This document shows positions 1 through 6,293 of a DNA stretch of 7,167 nucleotides, piece after piece; the stretch's first letter is position 1; each line of letters starts with the position of its first letter. The DNA comes from Pseudomonadota bacterium (GTDB taxonomy: Bacteria > Pseudomonadota > Alphaproteobacteria > UBA9655): the NCBI GenBank assembly GCA_021809225.1, contig JAKBAL010000113.1:1-7167 (forward strand), written 5' to 3'. A model generated the notes under the pieces. It had not been told where the DNA came from and made no database searches. It saw nothing but the letters and a program-made list of their open reading frames with translations. A program made the position numbers and the translations under genes.

Positions 1-2573
1 TCCGCAAAATTCCCTAAGCCATTGTGAATAACGCCTAAATATCCTGAAGCTTTTGCTAAACCAATGTGGTCTTCAACATTTTTTTTGTAAATTACAAAGC
101 TCTGCTCAAATAATTCTTTAGCTTTTTCATAATCACCTAAGCCTCTGGAAACATTCCCTAAATATACTAAAAAATGAGCAATTTTATTATGGTTTTCGTG
201 GTCACATTGTTTCAATTTTGCAAGGCCGTCTATCAATAACTTCCTTGCTTTTGTAGAGTTACGTAAATAATAATAAATGCAACCAAGTTCACCACTGATT
301 GATCCTCTGTTCTTATCATTTAATAAATTATTATGGCTTAAAAATTGCTCAACATGCCTGTATAAACTTTTCATTTTTGTAAAGTCTTCTTTATCAACAA
401 CATCACTCATATAAATACCCAGGGTATTTGCAATAGCCTGAATTGAATTTTGATTTTGTTGCAAATCTACTGTTTTTGTTAAATAAGCTAATATTATTGC
501 TTGAGTGCTTCGATGAATTGAAAAACCTAAGTCCAGATGATAAGCAGTAGAGATTTCATTTGTTATCAGAGAATGTTTTTTTAAATGATAAACAAAGCTA
601 TCGACAATAAGAGCATCCTTATACTTAATGAGCAAATCTCTTGGAATATTTTGAGAATCAAGAAGGCTGATAAAGAGCAGCAAGTCTTTAAAATCAGGAT
701 TTGTATCAATAAGATGCTTTAGAGATAAGGTAATAATTCCATATCGTGTTTTGGTATAGTCCCCTGCTTCTTGTAAAATTGTTTTTTGTACATTTAAAAA
801 ATCCATATTATATTTCAGCATATTTTCTAAATAATTTTTGTAGGAAACATGTGTAGTTTTTAAATAGTACGCTGCAACTGAGACATCTAAAGGAAAGGGA
901 GGAATTTCAATTAAAAAGTTTTTCGCTTCGTTTACTTGGGCCGGCGTAAAAGTAAGAGCCCCACCGTTATTCATAATTTTTATAAAAAGATTTAACTTTT
1001 GTTCTGAATTTAACTCATTTACGACAACAGAACTGTCAACATAATTATTATTTTCAAGGTTACTATCTTGAGTAGTTAGTATAATTCTTCCTTGCCCCCA
1101 CTTTCCAGGATCCTTAGGAAAATATTTTTGGATGTCAGTAAATTGTTTTACGTTATCATAAATTAAAAACCAATTTGAATGAATTCTTAGCTTTTCTTTT
1201 ACAAATTGAACAATTTTTTCTTCTCGATCCACTGAGTTCTTTATTTTTAAGATTCCTCTTAATATCTTTTGATCTTTCTCTGTTGTTGAGAGTGCTTGGG
1301 CAAAACTTTCAAATGATGCATTTAAAGTTTCTTTTGTTTCAGCATTAATTTCCCAAAGAACTTGTACGTTTTGTTCACTCATATACATTCGTGCAAGGGT
1401 TGTTTTTCCTGCTCCCCCAATACCAATAAGGGCAATTGTTTGAATCCCACTGCGATCTTTAAATCGTTCATTAATTTGCGTAGTTAATTCAGGACGGTTA
1501 AGGATAACTGATTGTGTAGGAACCTCCAAATCAGATCGAATAGAAATCATTTCTTCATTTTTTTGAGCTTCATCAGAACGGGTGGCTTGAATCGAATTTT
1601 GATCTTTTCCACCTTCACCATTTTTTTTAAAGTGTAAAATCCCCGTTACCATAAAACCCACAAGAAAAACGACTAAGATAAAGTACCATTTTTTATGATG
1701 TTTGTTAGAATTTCTAATAGGAGCATAATTAATTTCCCCATTTGCTAACTCTCTTGCTTCTAAAGGGAGAAGCAGGTCTTTAGGATCAACAAAATCCTCC
1801 ATAACATGGAACTGTTTTTTAAATTCCAAATAAATACTATTAAAATTAGAATCAGAAATTATTTTCTTTAATATTTCAAAAACTAAGAAATAATATTTTT
1901 TTTGATCTCCGTGATCCAGAAAGTTTACATCTACATATTCCTCAAGAACTTTTAAAGATCCCTTCTCTGCTGGCATAAGCAAGAGAACACAATTTTTATT
2001 GTTTGAGAGCAAAGCAGATTCTTGCATTTCTACAGTCTGAATTGGCGAATTAAAGGGGGTAATATGTAGGATAAAACTGTTTTTGTGAGATTCACCCACA
2101 GAGTCAAAAGATTTTCGGACGTCTATAGAGATCGTAATGCCTGCTAGGCTCAAAGCTGCTTTCAAATAGTCTCCTAAACAGCTTTGTCCTTCTTGCTCCA
2201 GATCATTGATTATTAAACAGGAAAAACTGACTTCTTTACTCAGCTTAGCAACTTCTCTTAGGGATTTATTAAAGACAGCCTGCGCCAACATGGCTGTGTA
2301 ATAATTCCTTAAAAGGGGAAGTTTATCCGATCTTTCAATAAAATCGATAATGCTTTCTCGTGAGTTACAGCCAAGCTTTAGCATTATGTTATGACTATGA
2401 TTTTCAACTGTTTTTGGCGATATAGAGAAAAAGGAAGCTGCTTTTTTTACCGATCTTCCACAGACAAAAAACGTAATGATATCGATTTCTCTACGTGTGA
2501 GTTTTATGCCATTTATTACTTTTAAGTGCTGAGAGTAGATATCTTGAATAAGGTTTGTGTCGTTATTTTGCAT
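1..2573 (-). CDS. LuxR-HTH / NB-ARC / TPR STAND-type regulator, 3' end cut off by window
   Basis: I read 857 uninterrupted codons from ATG at 2573-2571 to the window edge. Residues 24-80 are a LuxR/GerE helix-turn-helix, with LTRREIDI and the recognition helix SPKTVENHSHNIMLKLG. Residues 115-215 vaguely resemble a TIR/SEFIR fold. Residues 296-314 form a hydrophobic segment flanked by KHHKK and KK. NB-ARC follows: Walker A GIGGAGKTT (384-392), Walker B WFLIYDN (468-474), sensor-like RIILTTQD (496-503), GLPL-like IPPFPLD (557-563); the usual MHD position may be IHR (686-688). From about 756, TPR-like units recur every 41-42 residues. STAND ATPases act as ligand-triggered switches; with the HTH this suggests a transcription regulator whose TPRs sense a ligand or partner (inference). 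An in-frame TGA lies six bases upstream, so no earlier start is possible. Shine-Dalgarno pairing is poor: GTGGGG ends 16 bases before the ATG. The gene is visibly more AT-rich than its neighbours. Domain calls are strong; function is unknown. Confidence 0.88.
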   Translation of the reverse strand, partial: MQNNDTNLIQDIYSQHLKVINGIKLTRREIDIITFFVCGRSVKKAASFFSISPKTVENHSHNIMLKLGCNSRESIIDFIERSDKLPLLRNYYTAMLAQAVFNKSLREVAKLSKEVSFSCLIINDLEQEGQSCLGDYLKAALSLAGITISIDVRKSFDSVGESHKNSFILHITPFNSPIQTVEMQESALLSNNKNCVLLLMPAEKGSLKVLEEYVDVNFLDHGDQKKYYFLVFEILKKIISDSNFNSIYLEFKKQFHVMEDFVDPKDLLLPLEARELANGEINYAPIRNSNKHHKKWYFILVVFLVGFMVTGILHFKKNGEGGKDQNSIQATRSDEAQKNEEMISIRSDLEVPTQSVILNRPELTTQINERFKDRSGIQTIALIGIGGAGKTTLARMYMSEQNVQVLWEINAETKETLNASFESFAQALSTTEKDQKILRGILKIKNSVDREEKIVQFVKEKLRIHSNWFLIYDNVKQFTDIQKYFPKDPGKWGQGRIILTTQDSNLENNNYVDSSVVVNELNSEQKLNLFIKIMNNGGALTFTPAQVNEAKNFLIEIPPFPLDVSVAAYYLKTTHVSYKNYLENMLKYNMDFLNVQKTILQEAGDYTKTRYGIITLSLKHLIDTNPDFKDLLLFISLLDSQNIPRDLLIKYKDALIVDSFVYHLKKHSLITNEISTAYHLDLGFSIHRSTQAIILAYLTKTVDLQQNQNSIQAIANTLGIYMSDVVDKEDFTKMKSLYRHVEQFLSHNNLLNDKNRGSISGELGCIYYYLRNSTKARKLLIDGLAKLKQCDHENHNKIAHFLVYLGNVSRGLGDYEKAKELFEQSFVIYKKNVEDHIGLAKASGYLGVIHNGLGNFA

Positions 2574-2688
2574 GGTTAATCAGGCAAATCCCCACTTTAA
2601 AGAGATAAAAACACATAACAGATAAGCTACTTTAGAGATCAGATATGTTCTCCACAAGTTTAAACATTACTTTTGTCCATATTACTCT

Positions 2689-2726
2689 AAAAAAATTCCC
2701 CTAAGGGCATCCCCTAGGGGAATTTT
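2689..2726 (-). terminator. Strong hairpin followed by seven Ts on the minus strand
   Basis: Arms 2692-2703 (AAAATTCCCCTA) and 2715-2726 (TAGGGGAATTTT) are perfect 12-bp complements. Inside them an A/C mismatch is followed by GGG/CCC pairs and a CAT loop. On the minus strand the hairpin runs into seven Ts (2695-2689), four of which also pair in the stem, which fits an intrinsic terminator. On the plus strand only the four Ts of the stem follow. It lies 116 bases upstream of the regulator's start codon, so it could end an unidentified minus transcript or attenuate one entering the regulator gene. Confidence 0.6.
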
Positions 2727-2838
2727 CAGGATAGAAAACTTAAATAAGCGCCTCCATTCTTTTCCTTAATCTCGATACTGACAAAGAAGCAATTTTAAGT
2801 TTGTGAGAGAACAAAGTGGTTTAATATGATGTTCTTTG

Positions 2839-2858
2839 GTTAAATTTAGGTAGTTAAC
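2839..2858. promoter_or_regulatory. Possible 20-bp dyad operator (GTTAA-N10-TTAAC)
   Basis: GTTAA (2839-2843) and TTAAC (2854-2858) are perfect 5-bp inverted arms with a 10-base centre, giving the 20-bp span typical of sites bound by LuxR-family dimers. It lies between the LuxR-type regulator gene and the divergent peptidase. It also sits inside the ATGATGTT/AACATCAT inverted repeat (2826-2833 and 2856-2863), so these signals may instead be RNA structure. In such AT-rich DNA a match of this size can occur by chance. Confidence 0.2.
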
Positions 2859-2878
2859 ATCATTGTTTGGTCGATACA

Positions 2879-2907
2879 CCTCCGATTGAAAAGTCGGAGG
2901 GTTTTTT
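2879..2907 (+). terminator. Intrinsic terminator with GAAA tetraloop
   Basis: A 9-bp stem joins CCTCCGATT (2879-2887) to AGTCGGAGG (2892-2900), with one T-G wobble. It closes a GAAA tetraloop (2888-2891) and is followed by G and six Ts (2902-2907). This is a textbook plus-strand Rho-independent terminator. No plus-strand coding gene lies upstream within the spacer, and the next gene to the left points the other way. It therefore ends either an unannotated short RNA or marks the 3' end of a lost gene. Confidence 0.85.
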
Positions 2908-3118
2908 ATTATTACACATTTTCATCTATAAAAAATATCCTCTTCATTCTTAAAAAACATCTAAAATTATTCAAAGATTTTTCCCTTGGGTACCCTTCTT
3001 AGGTGAACTTCCAGGATGGCTAAAGTATGCACTCTCAAACATTCTTTTGATCACGGGTCGTACTGGTTTTCTAAAAATTACAGAATCAGCTCGTAAAAAA
3101 CCTAAAGTCATTTTTAAA

Positions 3119-3124
3119 AAGGAG
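3119..3124 (+). promoter_or_regulatory. Ribosome binding site that fixes the peptidase start
   Basis: AAGGAG at 3119-3124 lies six bases before ATG at 3131. It is the best Shine-Dalgarno match in the window. It decides against the in-frame TTG at 3047, which would add 28 residues before the signal sequence. Confidence 0.85.
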
Positions 3125-3130
3125 CCCACC

Positions 3131-4159
3131 ATGAGAAAAACAAACACAGTATTCCAAAATAAAAAAGAAAATAAATCATATTTTATAATATTATTAATTG
3201 GTTTTTTATTGTTTTATTCCTCTGAACTATTTGGAGAATTTCCAGATCTAGAAGAAACACCCCTTGGTTTTTACACGAGAAGCTCTCGTCCGACAATAAG
3301 TTCTAAAAAGATGCCCCAAAGCCATTTCCTTAAAACAACGCCTGTTAAAAATCAGGATCCATTAGGAACCTGCACAAGTTTTGCTGCGAGTGCTTGTGGA
3401 GAACATTACCACCGAAAATTGTTTTCGGAGGCTGAGTTCACTGTTTTAGCCGAAACTCATCTTCCACCAAGTGCAGGCGGAGATTGTAAACCAGGGTTGT
3501 ATTTAGGACATGCTCTCAGAGTAGCTCAACTGTATGGATTTGTTGATGAACAAAGACTGCCCTATGAAAGCTATCTCAGCTATGTCGCGCGGACAAATAA
3601 CATAGATACACGCTATCATGATTGGAAGGAAAAATTAAGACAAGACAATCAACCCATTATCTGTAATAAAGTGAGCGCACGTACGCTCCCAAAAACAGCC
3701 TATAATACAACAATGGCAGAAATAGGAGTAGACTTACGTCTTTTAGGCACGAATGAGGATTACGGGTATCTACTCCCTCAAATTTCTGTGATTCATCACG
3801 TTTCTAAAGATTGTTTAAATCATGCTCTACAGGGCGAACAACCGCAAGACACCTGTATTGGTATCCCTGCAAAGGCAGATATTCAATGGGTAAAATATGA
3901 ACTTGCTAAGAGTCATCCAGTGGCAATGGCTATTTCTGTTTTTGAAGGATGTTGGACTACATCTACGATCAGTATGCCCAATGGAAGGAGTAAATACATA
4001 GGGTCTCATGCTGTTGTTTTGACCGGATTTGACGACATAACCAAAAGATTTACGCTGAAAAATAGTTGGGGAGAAAAGTGGGGAAAGTTTGGATTTGGAG
4101 ATATTTCTTATGATTATGTTAAATTGTACTCTACAGAATTAGTAGCTGTTGGCAGATAG
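3131..4159 (+). CDS. Secreted papain-like (C1 family) cysteine peptidase
   Basis: The 342-residue product has a basic N terminus and a hydrophobic segment at about residues 17-34, read as a signal peptide or membrane anchor. The papain active site is complete: oxyanion Gln75 in PVKNQ, nucleophile Cys81 in GTCTSFAAS at the canonical Q+6 spacing, His293 in GSHAVVLTGF and Asn311 in KNSWGEKWG. The stretch GLYLGHALRVAQLYGFV (122-138) followed by LPYES matches the conserved middle of the family. Six further cysteines (89, 119, 178, 228, 242, 274) could form disulfides after export. Only about 35 residues separate the hydrophobic segment from the catalytic domain, so the large inhibitory prodomain of eukaryotic cathepsins is missing. 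Such enzymes cleave proteins outside the cytoplasm; a role against host proteins is inference. The gene is divergent from the regulator and converges on the synthetase, with six bases between the stop codons. Confidence 0.9.
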   Translation: MRKTNTVFQNKKENKSYFIILLIGFLLFYSSELFGEFPDLEETPLGFYTRSSRPTISSKKMPQSHFLKTTPVKNQDPLGTCTSFAASACGEHYHRKLFSEAEFTVLAETHLPPSAGGDCKPGLYLGHALRVAQLYGFVDEQRLPYESYLSYVARTNNIDTRYHDWKEKLRQDNQPIICNKVSARTLPKTAYNTTMAEIGVDLRLLGTNEDYGYLLPQISVIHHVSKDCLNHALQGEQPQDTCIGIPAKADIQWVKYELAKSHPVAMAISVFEGCWTTSTISMPNGRSKYIGSHAVVLTGFDDITKRFTLKNSWGEKWGKFGFGDISYDYVKLYSTELVAVGR

Positions 4160-4165
4160 GTAAGC

Positions 4166-6127
4166 TTATTCCTCCTGAAGCTCTTTCAAATTTTCATACA
4201 ACTGAAGAGCTTCAGGATTTGCGAGGACTTCTTTATTTTTTACAGGACGATTATGAATAACCTCTCGAACTGCAAGTTCGACAATCTTGCCGTTTTTTGT
4301 CCGTGGAATATCTTCAACTTGTAGAATTTTGACTGGCACATGGCGGGGAGAGGCATTCACACGAATCTTTTTCTTAATCAGATCACGTAGCTCTGATGTT
4401 AAGCTTATCCCTTCCTTCAGCTTTACAAAGAGAATGACCCGAACATCTCCTTGCCAGTCTTGGCCAACAACGATACTTTCTAAAACATCAGGCGCTTGTT
4501 CAACTTGTCGATAAATTTCAGCGGTGCCAATACGGACACCCCCGGGATTGAGGACCGTATCAGAGCGACCATAGATAATGAATCCTCCATGTATTGTATG
4601 CTCAGCATAATCGCCCTGACTCCAAATTTGTGAATACTTTTCAAAATAAGCCGCGTGATATTGTTGATCGTCCTCATCATTCCAAAAGAAAACAGGCATA
4701 GAGGGAAAAAACGTCGTACATACAAGTTCTCCCTTTTGTCCCCTGACAGAATGGCCTTCTTCATCAAAAACTTGAATGTTCATTCCAAGTCCAGGGGCCT
4801 GGAGTTCTCCCCTCCAAACTGGATTTATGGGATTACCTAGAACAAAACATGAAAGGATATCTGTTCCCCCTGAAATAGAAGCTAAGCAAATATCAGAGGC
4901 AACGTGCTCATAAATAAAATCAAACCCTTCTGGAGCTAGAGGAGAGCCCGTAGAAGTTATCATCCGGAGGGAGGAAAGATCATACTTATTTTTCGGATGA
5001 ATCTCAGCCTTTTGCAAAGCATCAATATATTTTGCTGAGGTTCCAAAAAAAGTCATCTTTTCAGCTTCAGCATATTGCCACAAAATGTGCCCTGCAGGAG
5101 ATCCATCATAAAGCAAAAGTGTGGCTCCTGAAGCCAATGCAGAAACTTGCCAATTCCACATCATCCATCCACAGGTCGTGAAATAGAAAACACGATCCCC
5201 AGACTTTATATCACAGTGAAGTTGATGCTCTTTTAGATGTTGCAACAGCGTCCCTCCCACGCCATGGACAATGCACTTGGGACGACCTGTGGTCCCAGAG
5301 GAATACATGATAAAGAGAGGGTGATTAAAAGGAACCTGAACAAAATCAATTTCTTCAACGTCCTTAAAGATCGTCAAAGCATCGTCCCAGCGGCTCAAAA
5401 GCGGATGGGAAGGAAGGGACAAGGGTTGATCCCCATAAGGAAACACAATAATTTTTTCAAGGCTAGGGAGCCCTTTGCAAATTTCTTCAATTTTGCCAAG
5501 GCAGTCAAAGTGCTTACTATTATAATAATAACCATCCGCACTGAACATCACTTTAGGAGCAATTTGGCCAAATCGATCTATAACACCAGTCACACCAAAA
5601 TCAGGCGAACACGATGACCATATAGCTCCCAAAGAGGTTGTCGCTAACATAGCTATCACGGCTTCAGGGGTATTGGGGACGTAGCCCACAACACGATCTC
5701 CTTTTCCGACCCCAAGAGATTTTAAATAGGCGGCTATTTGAGCAACGGTTTTATAGAGTTCTTTATACGTAAAGGTACGCTTAACTTTATCTTCTCCCCA
5801 AAAAATAAGACAGAGTGTCTCTAGAGAACGTGACCGTAATAGATTTTCCGCATAATTGAGTTGTGTATCCTTAAAAAACTGCGCCTTGAAAAGACCATGA
5901 GGAGCATGAATTTCTGCAGACCCCTTCACTGATGTTATAAGACCACAGAAATCCTCTACCGCCTCCCAAAAATCTTGAATATGGGCAATAGACCACTGAT
6001 GCAACGCTTCAAATGTTGCGAGATTAAGTTGATGCCGGCAATTAATCTTACCCATAAATGAGGTAAGGTTAGCTTTTTGAACTTGAGTGGGCCTTGGCTT
6101 CCACAAGGGATTGTTTTTATTTTCCAT
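4166..6127 (-). CDS. aacS: Acetoacetyl-CoA synthetase (acetoacetate--CoA ligase)
   Basis: This 653-residue adenylate-forming enzyme makes acetoacetyl-CoA from acetoacetate, ATP and CoA in the cytoplasm, feeding ketone-body or polyhydroxybutyrate carbon into acetyl-CoA. Family marks are all present: the N-terminal PLWKP start typical of AacS, ATP-binding loop MYSSGTTGRPK (274-284), SGGTD (419-423), GD at 505-506, the hinge motif YGRSDTVLNPGGVRIGTAEI (519-538) and the catalytic lysine Lys614 in RTKNGK. Length and the NPGGVRIGTAEIYR signature fit AacS better than acetyl-CoA synthetase. A TAA codon directly precedes the ATG in frame, so this is the earliest start; there is no clear Shine-Dalgarno sequence. 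The gene stands alone, divergent from hpf and convergent with the peptidase. The final codons contain a 13-bp inverted repeat. I see no frameshift or lost motif, so it should be active. Confidence 0.95.
   Translation of the reverse strand: MENKNNPLWKPRPTQVQKANLTSFMGKINCRHQLNLATFEALHQWSIAHIQDFWEAVEDFCGLITSVKGSAEIHAPHGLFKAQFFKDTQLNYAENLLRSRSLETLCLIFWGEDKVKRTFTYKELYKTVAQIAAYLKSLGVGKGDRVVGYVPNTPEAVIAMLATTSLGAIWSSCSPDFGVTGVIDRFGQIAPKVMFSADGYYYNSKHFDCLGKIEEICKGLPSLEKIIVFPYGDQPLSLPSHPLLSRWDDALTIFKDVEEIDFVQVPFNHPLFIMYSSGTTGRPKCIVHGVGGTLLQHLKEHQLHCDIKSGDRVFYFTTCGWMMWNWQVSALASGATLLLYDGSPAGHILWQYAEAEKMTFFGTSAKYIDALQKAEIHPKNKYDLSSLRMITSTGSPLAPEGFDFIYEHVASDICLASISGGTDILSCFVLGNPINPVWRGELQAPGLGMNIQVFDEEGHSVRGQKGELVCTTFFPSMPVFFWNDEDDQQYHAAYFEKYSQIWSQGDYAEHTIHGGFIIYGRSDTVLNPGGVRIGTAEIYRQVEQAPDVLESIVVGQDWQGDVRVILFVKLKEGISLTSELRDLIKKKIRVNASPRHVPVKILQVEDIPRTKNGKIVELAVREVIHNRPVKNKEVLANPEALQLYENLKELQEE
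4173..4217. repeat. 13-bp perfect inverted repeat across the convergent gene ends
   Basis: Arms TCCTGAAGCTCTT (4173-4185) and AAGAGCTTCAGGA (4205-4217) are exact complements around a 19-base loop. They lie inside the last codons of the synthetase gene, just past the peptidase stop codon at 4157-4159. No long T-tract follows on either strand, so this is not a standard intrinsic terminator. It could still slow polymerase or protect the 3' ends of both convergent transcripts. Confidence 0.55.
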
Positions 6128-6158
6128 TTATCAATCATTGCTTATTTTTTAGGCTAGA

Positions 6159-6171
6159 TCAAGCAGCTTGA
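6159..6171. repeat. Short palindrome in the aacS-hpf spacer, possible operator
   Basis: TCAAGC (6159-6164) and GCTTGA (6166-6171) are perfect 6-bp arms around a single A. The site lies 31 bases upstream of the aacS start codon, where a repressor or activator could act. I found no convincing minus-strand promoter beside it, so the operator role is only a suggestion. Confidence 0.2.
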
Positions 6172-6227
6172 CTCACTTTTTACATAAAATTTCATGAACA
6201 AAAGAAAAAAATAACAGCCCTATAAAA

Positions 6228-6256
6228 TTGACTGTCAGCCTTAATCGATCTATCAT
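6228..6256 (+). promoter_or_regulatory. Sigma70-type promoter for hpf
   Basis: A TTGACT -35 box (6228-6233) and a TATCAT -10 box (6251-6256) are separated by exactly 17 bases; each matches consensus at five of six positions. Initiation near 6263 would give a short 5' leader of about 30 bases before the hpf start codon. It should also serve the overlapping downstream gene. Confidence 0.65.
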
Positions 6257-6293
6257 AATGGTATAAACAACACATAAAAGAAAAGGTGGTTTC

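Larger units (their letters stand above)
2574..3130. other. 557-base intergenic region between divergent genes; no convincing coding gene
   Basis: This separates the minus-strand regulator from the plus-strand peptidase, so it should hold both promoters. It contains a minus-oriented hairpin with T-tract (2689-2726), an 8-bp inverted repeat (2826-2833 with 2856-2863), a plus-oriented terminator (2879-2907), small perfect palindromes GTTTAAAC (2658-2665) and GGGTACCC (2988-2995), and a plus frame free of stops from 2954 to the peptidase start. A weak sigma70-like match for the regulator lies on the minus strand: TTGTGG (2657-2652), 17-base spacer, TAAAGT (2634-2629). I found no clear promoter for the peptidase, no tRNA fold and no small ORF with a good ribosome binding site. 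Confidence 0.7.

Noticed and set aside
2826..2843. Tiny plus-strand ORF beginning ATGATG at 2826
   Set aside because: It has five codons before a stop and no ribosome binding site.
2730..2880. tRNA or other standard structured RNA gene in the spacer
   Set aside because: No cloverleaf, T-loop sequence or known RNA signature was visible; only generic hairpins remain.
3047..3130. TTG at 3047 as the peptidase start
   Set aside because: AAGGAG six bases before ATG 3131 and a signal sequence that begins right after that ATG make 3131 the better start.
4287..4840. Open frames of 61-95 codons on both strands over the aacS C-terminal half
   Set aside because: All are out-of-frame readings of conserved motifs of the adenylating enzyme.
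5237..5617. 126-codon plus-strand open frame inside aacS
   Set aside because: It lies wholly antisense to strongly conserved synthetase coding sequence and encodes nothing recognisable; treated as a shadow.
4166..6127. Acetyl-CoA synthetase as the identity of the synthetase
   Set aside because: The N-terminal PLWKP start and NPGGVRIGTAEIYR hinge fit acetoacetyl-CoA synthetase better.
5956..6138. 60-codon minus-strand frame starting 11 bases before aacS
   Set aside because: It overlaps the conserved aacS N terminus in another frame and has no ribosome binding site or family features.
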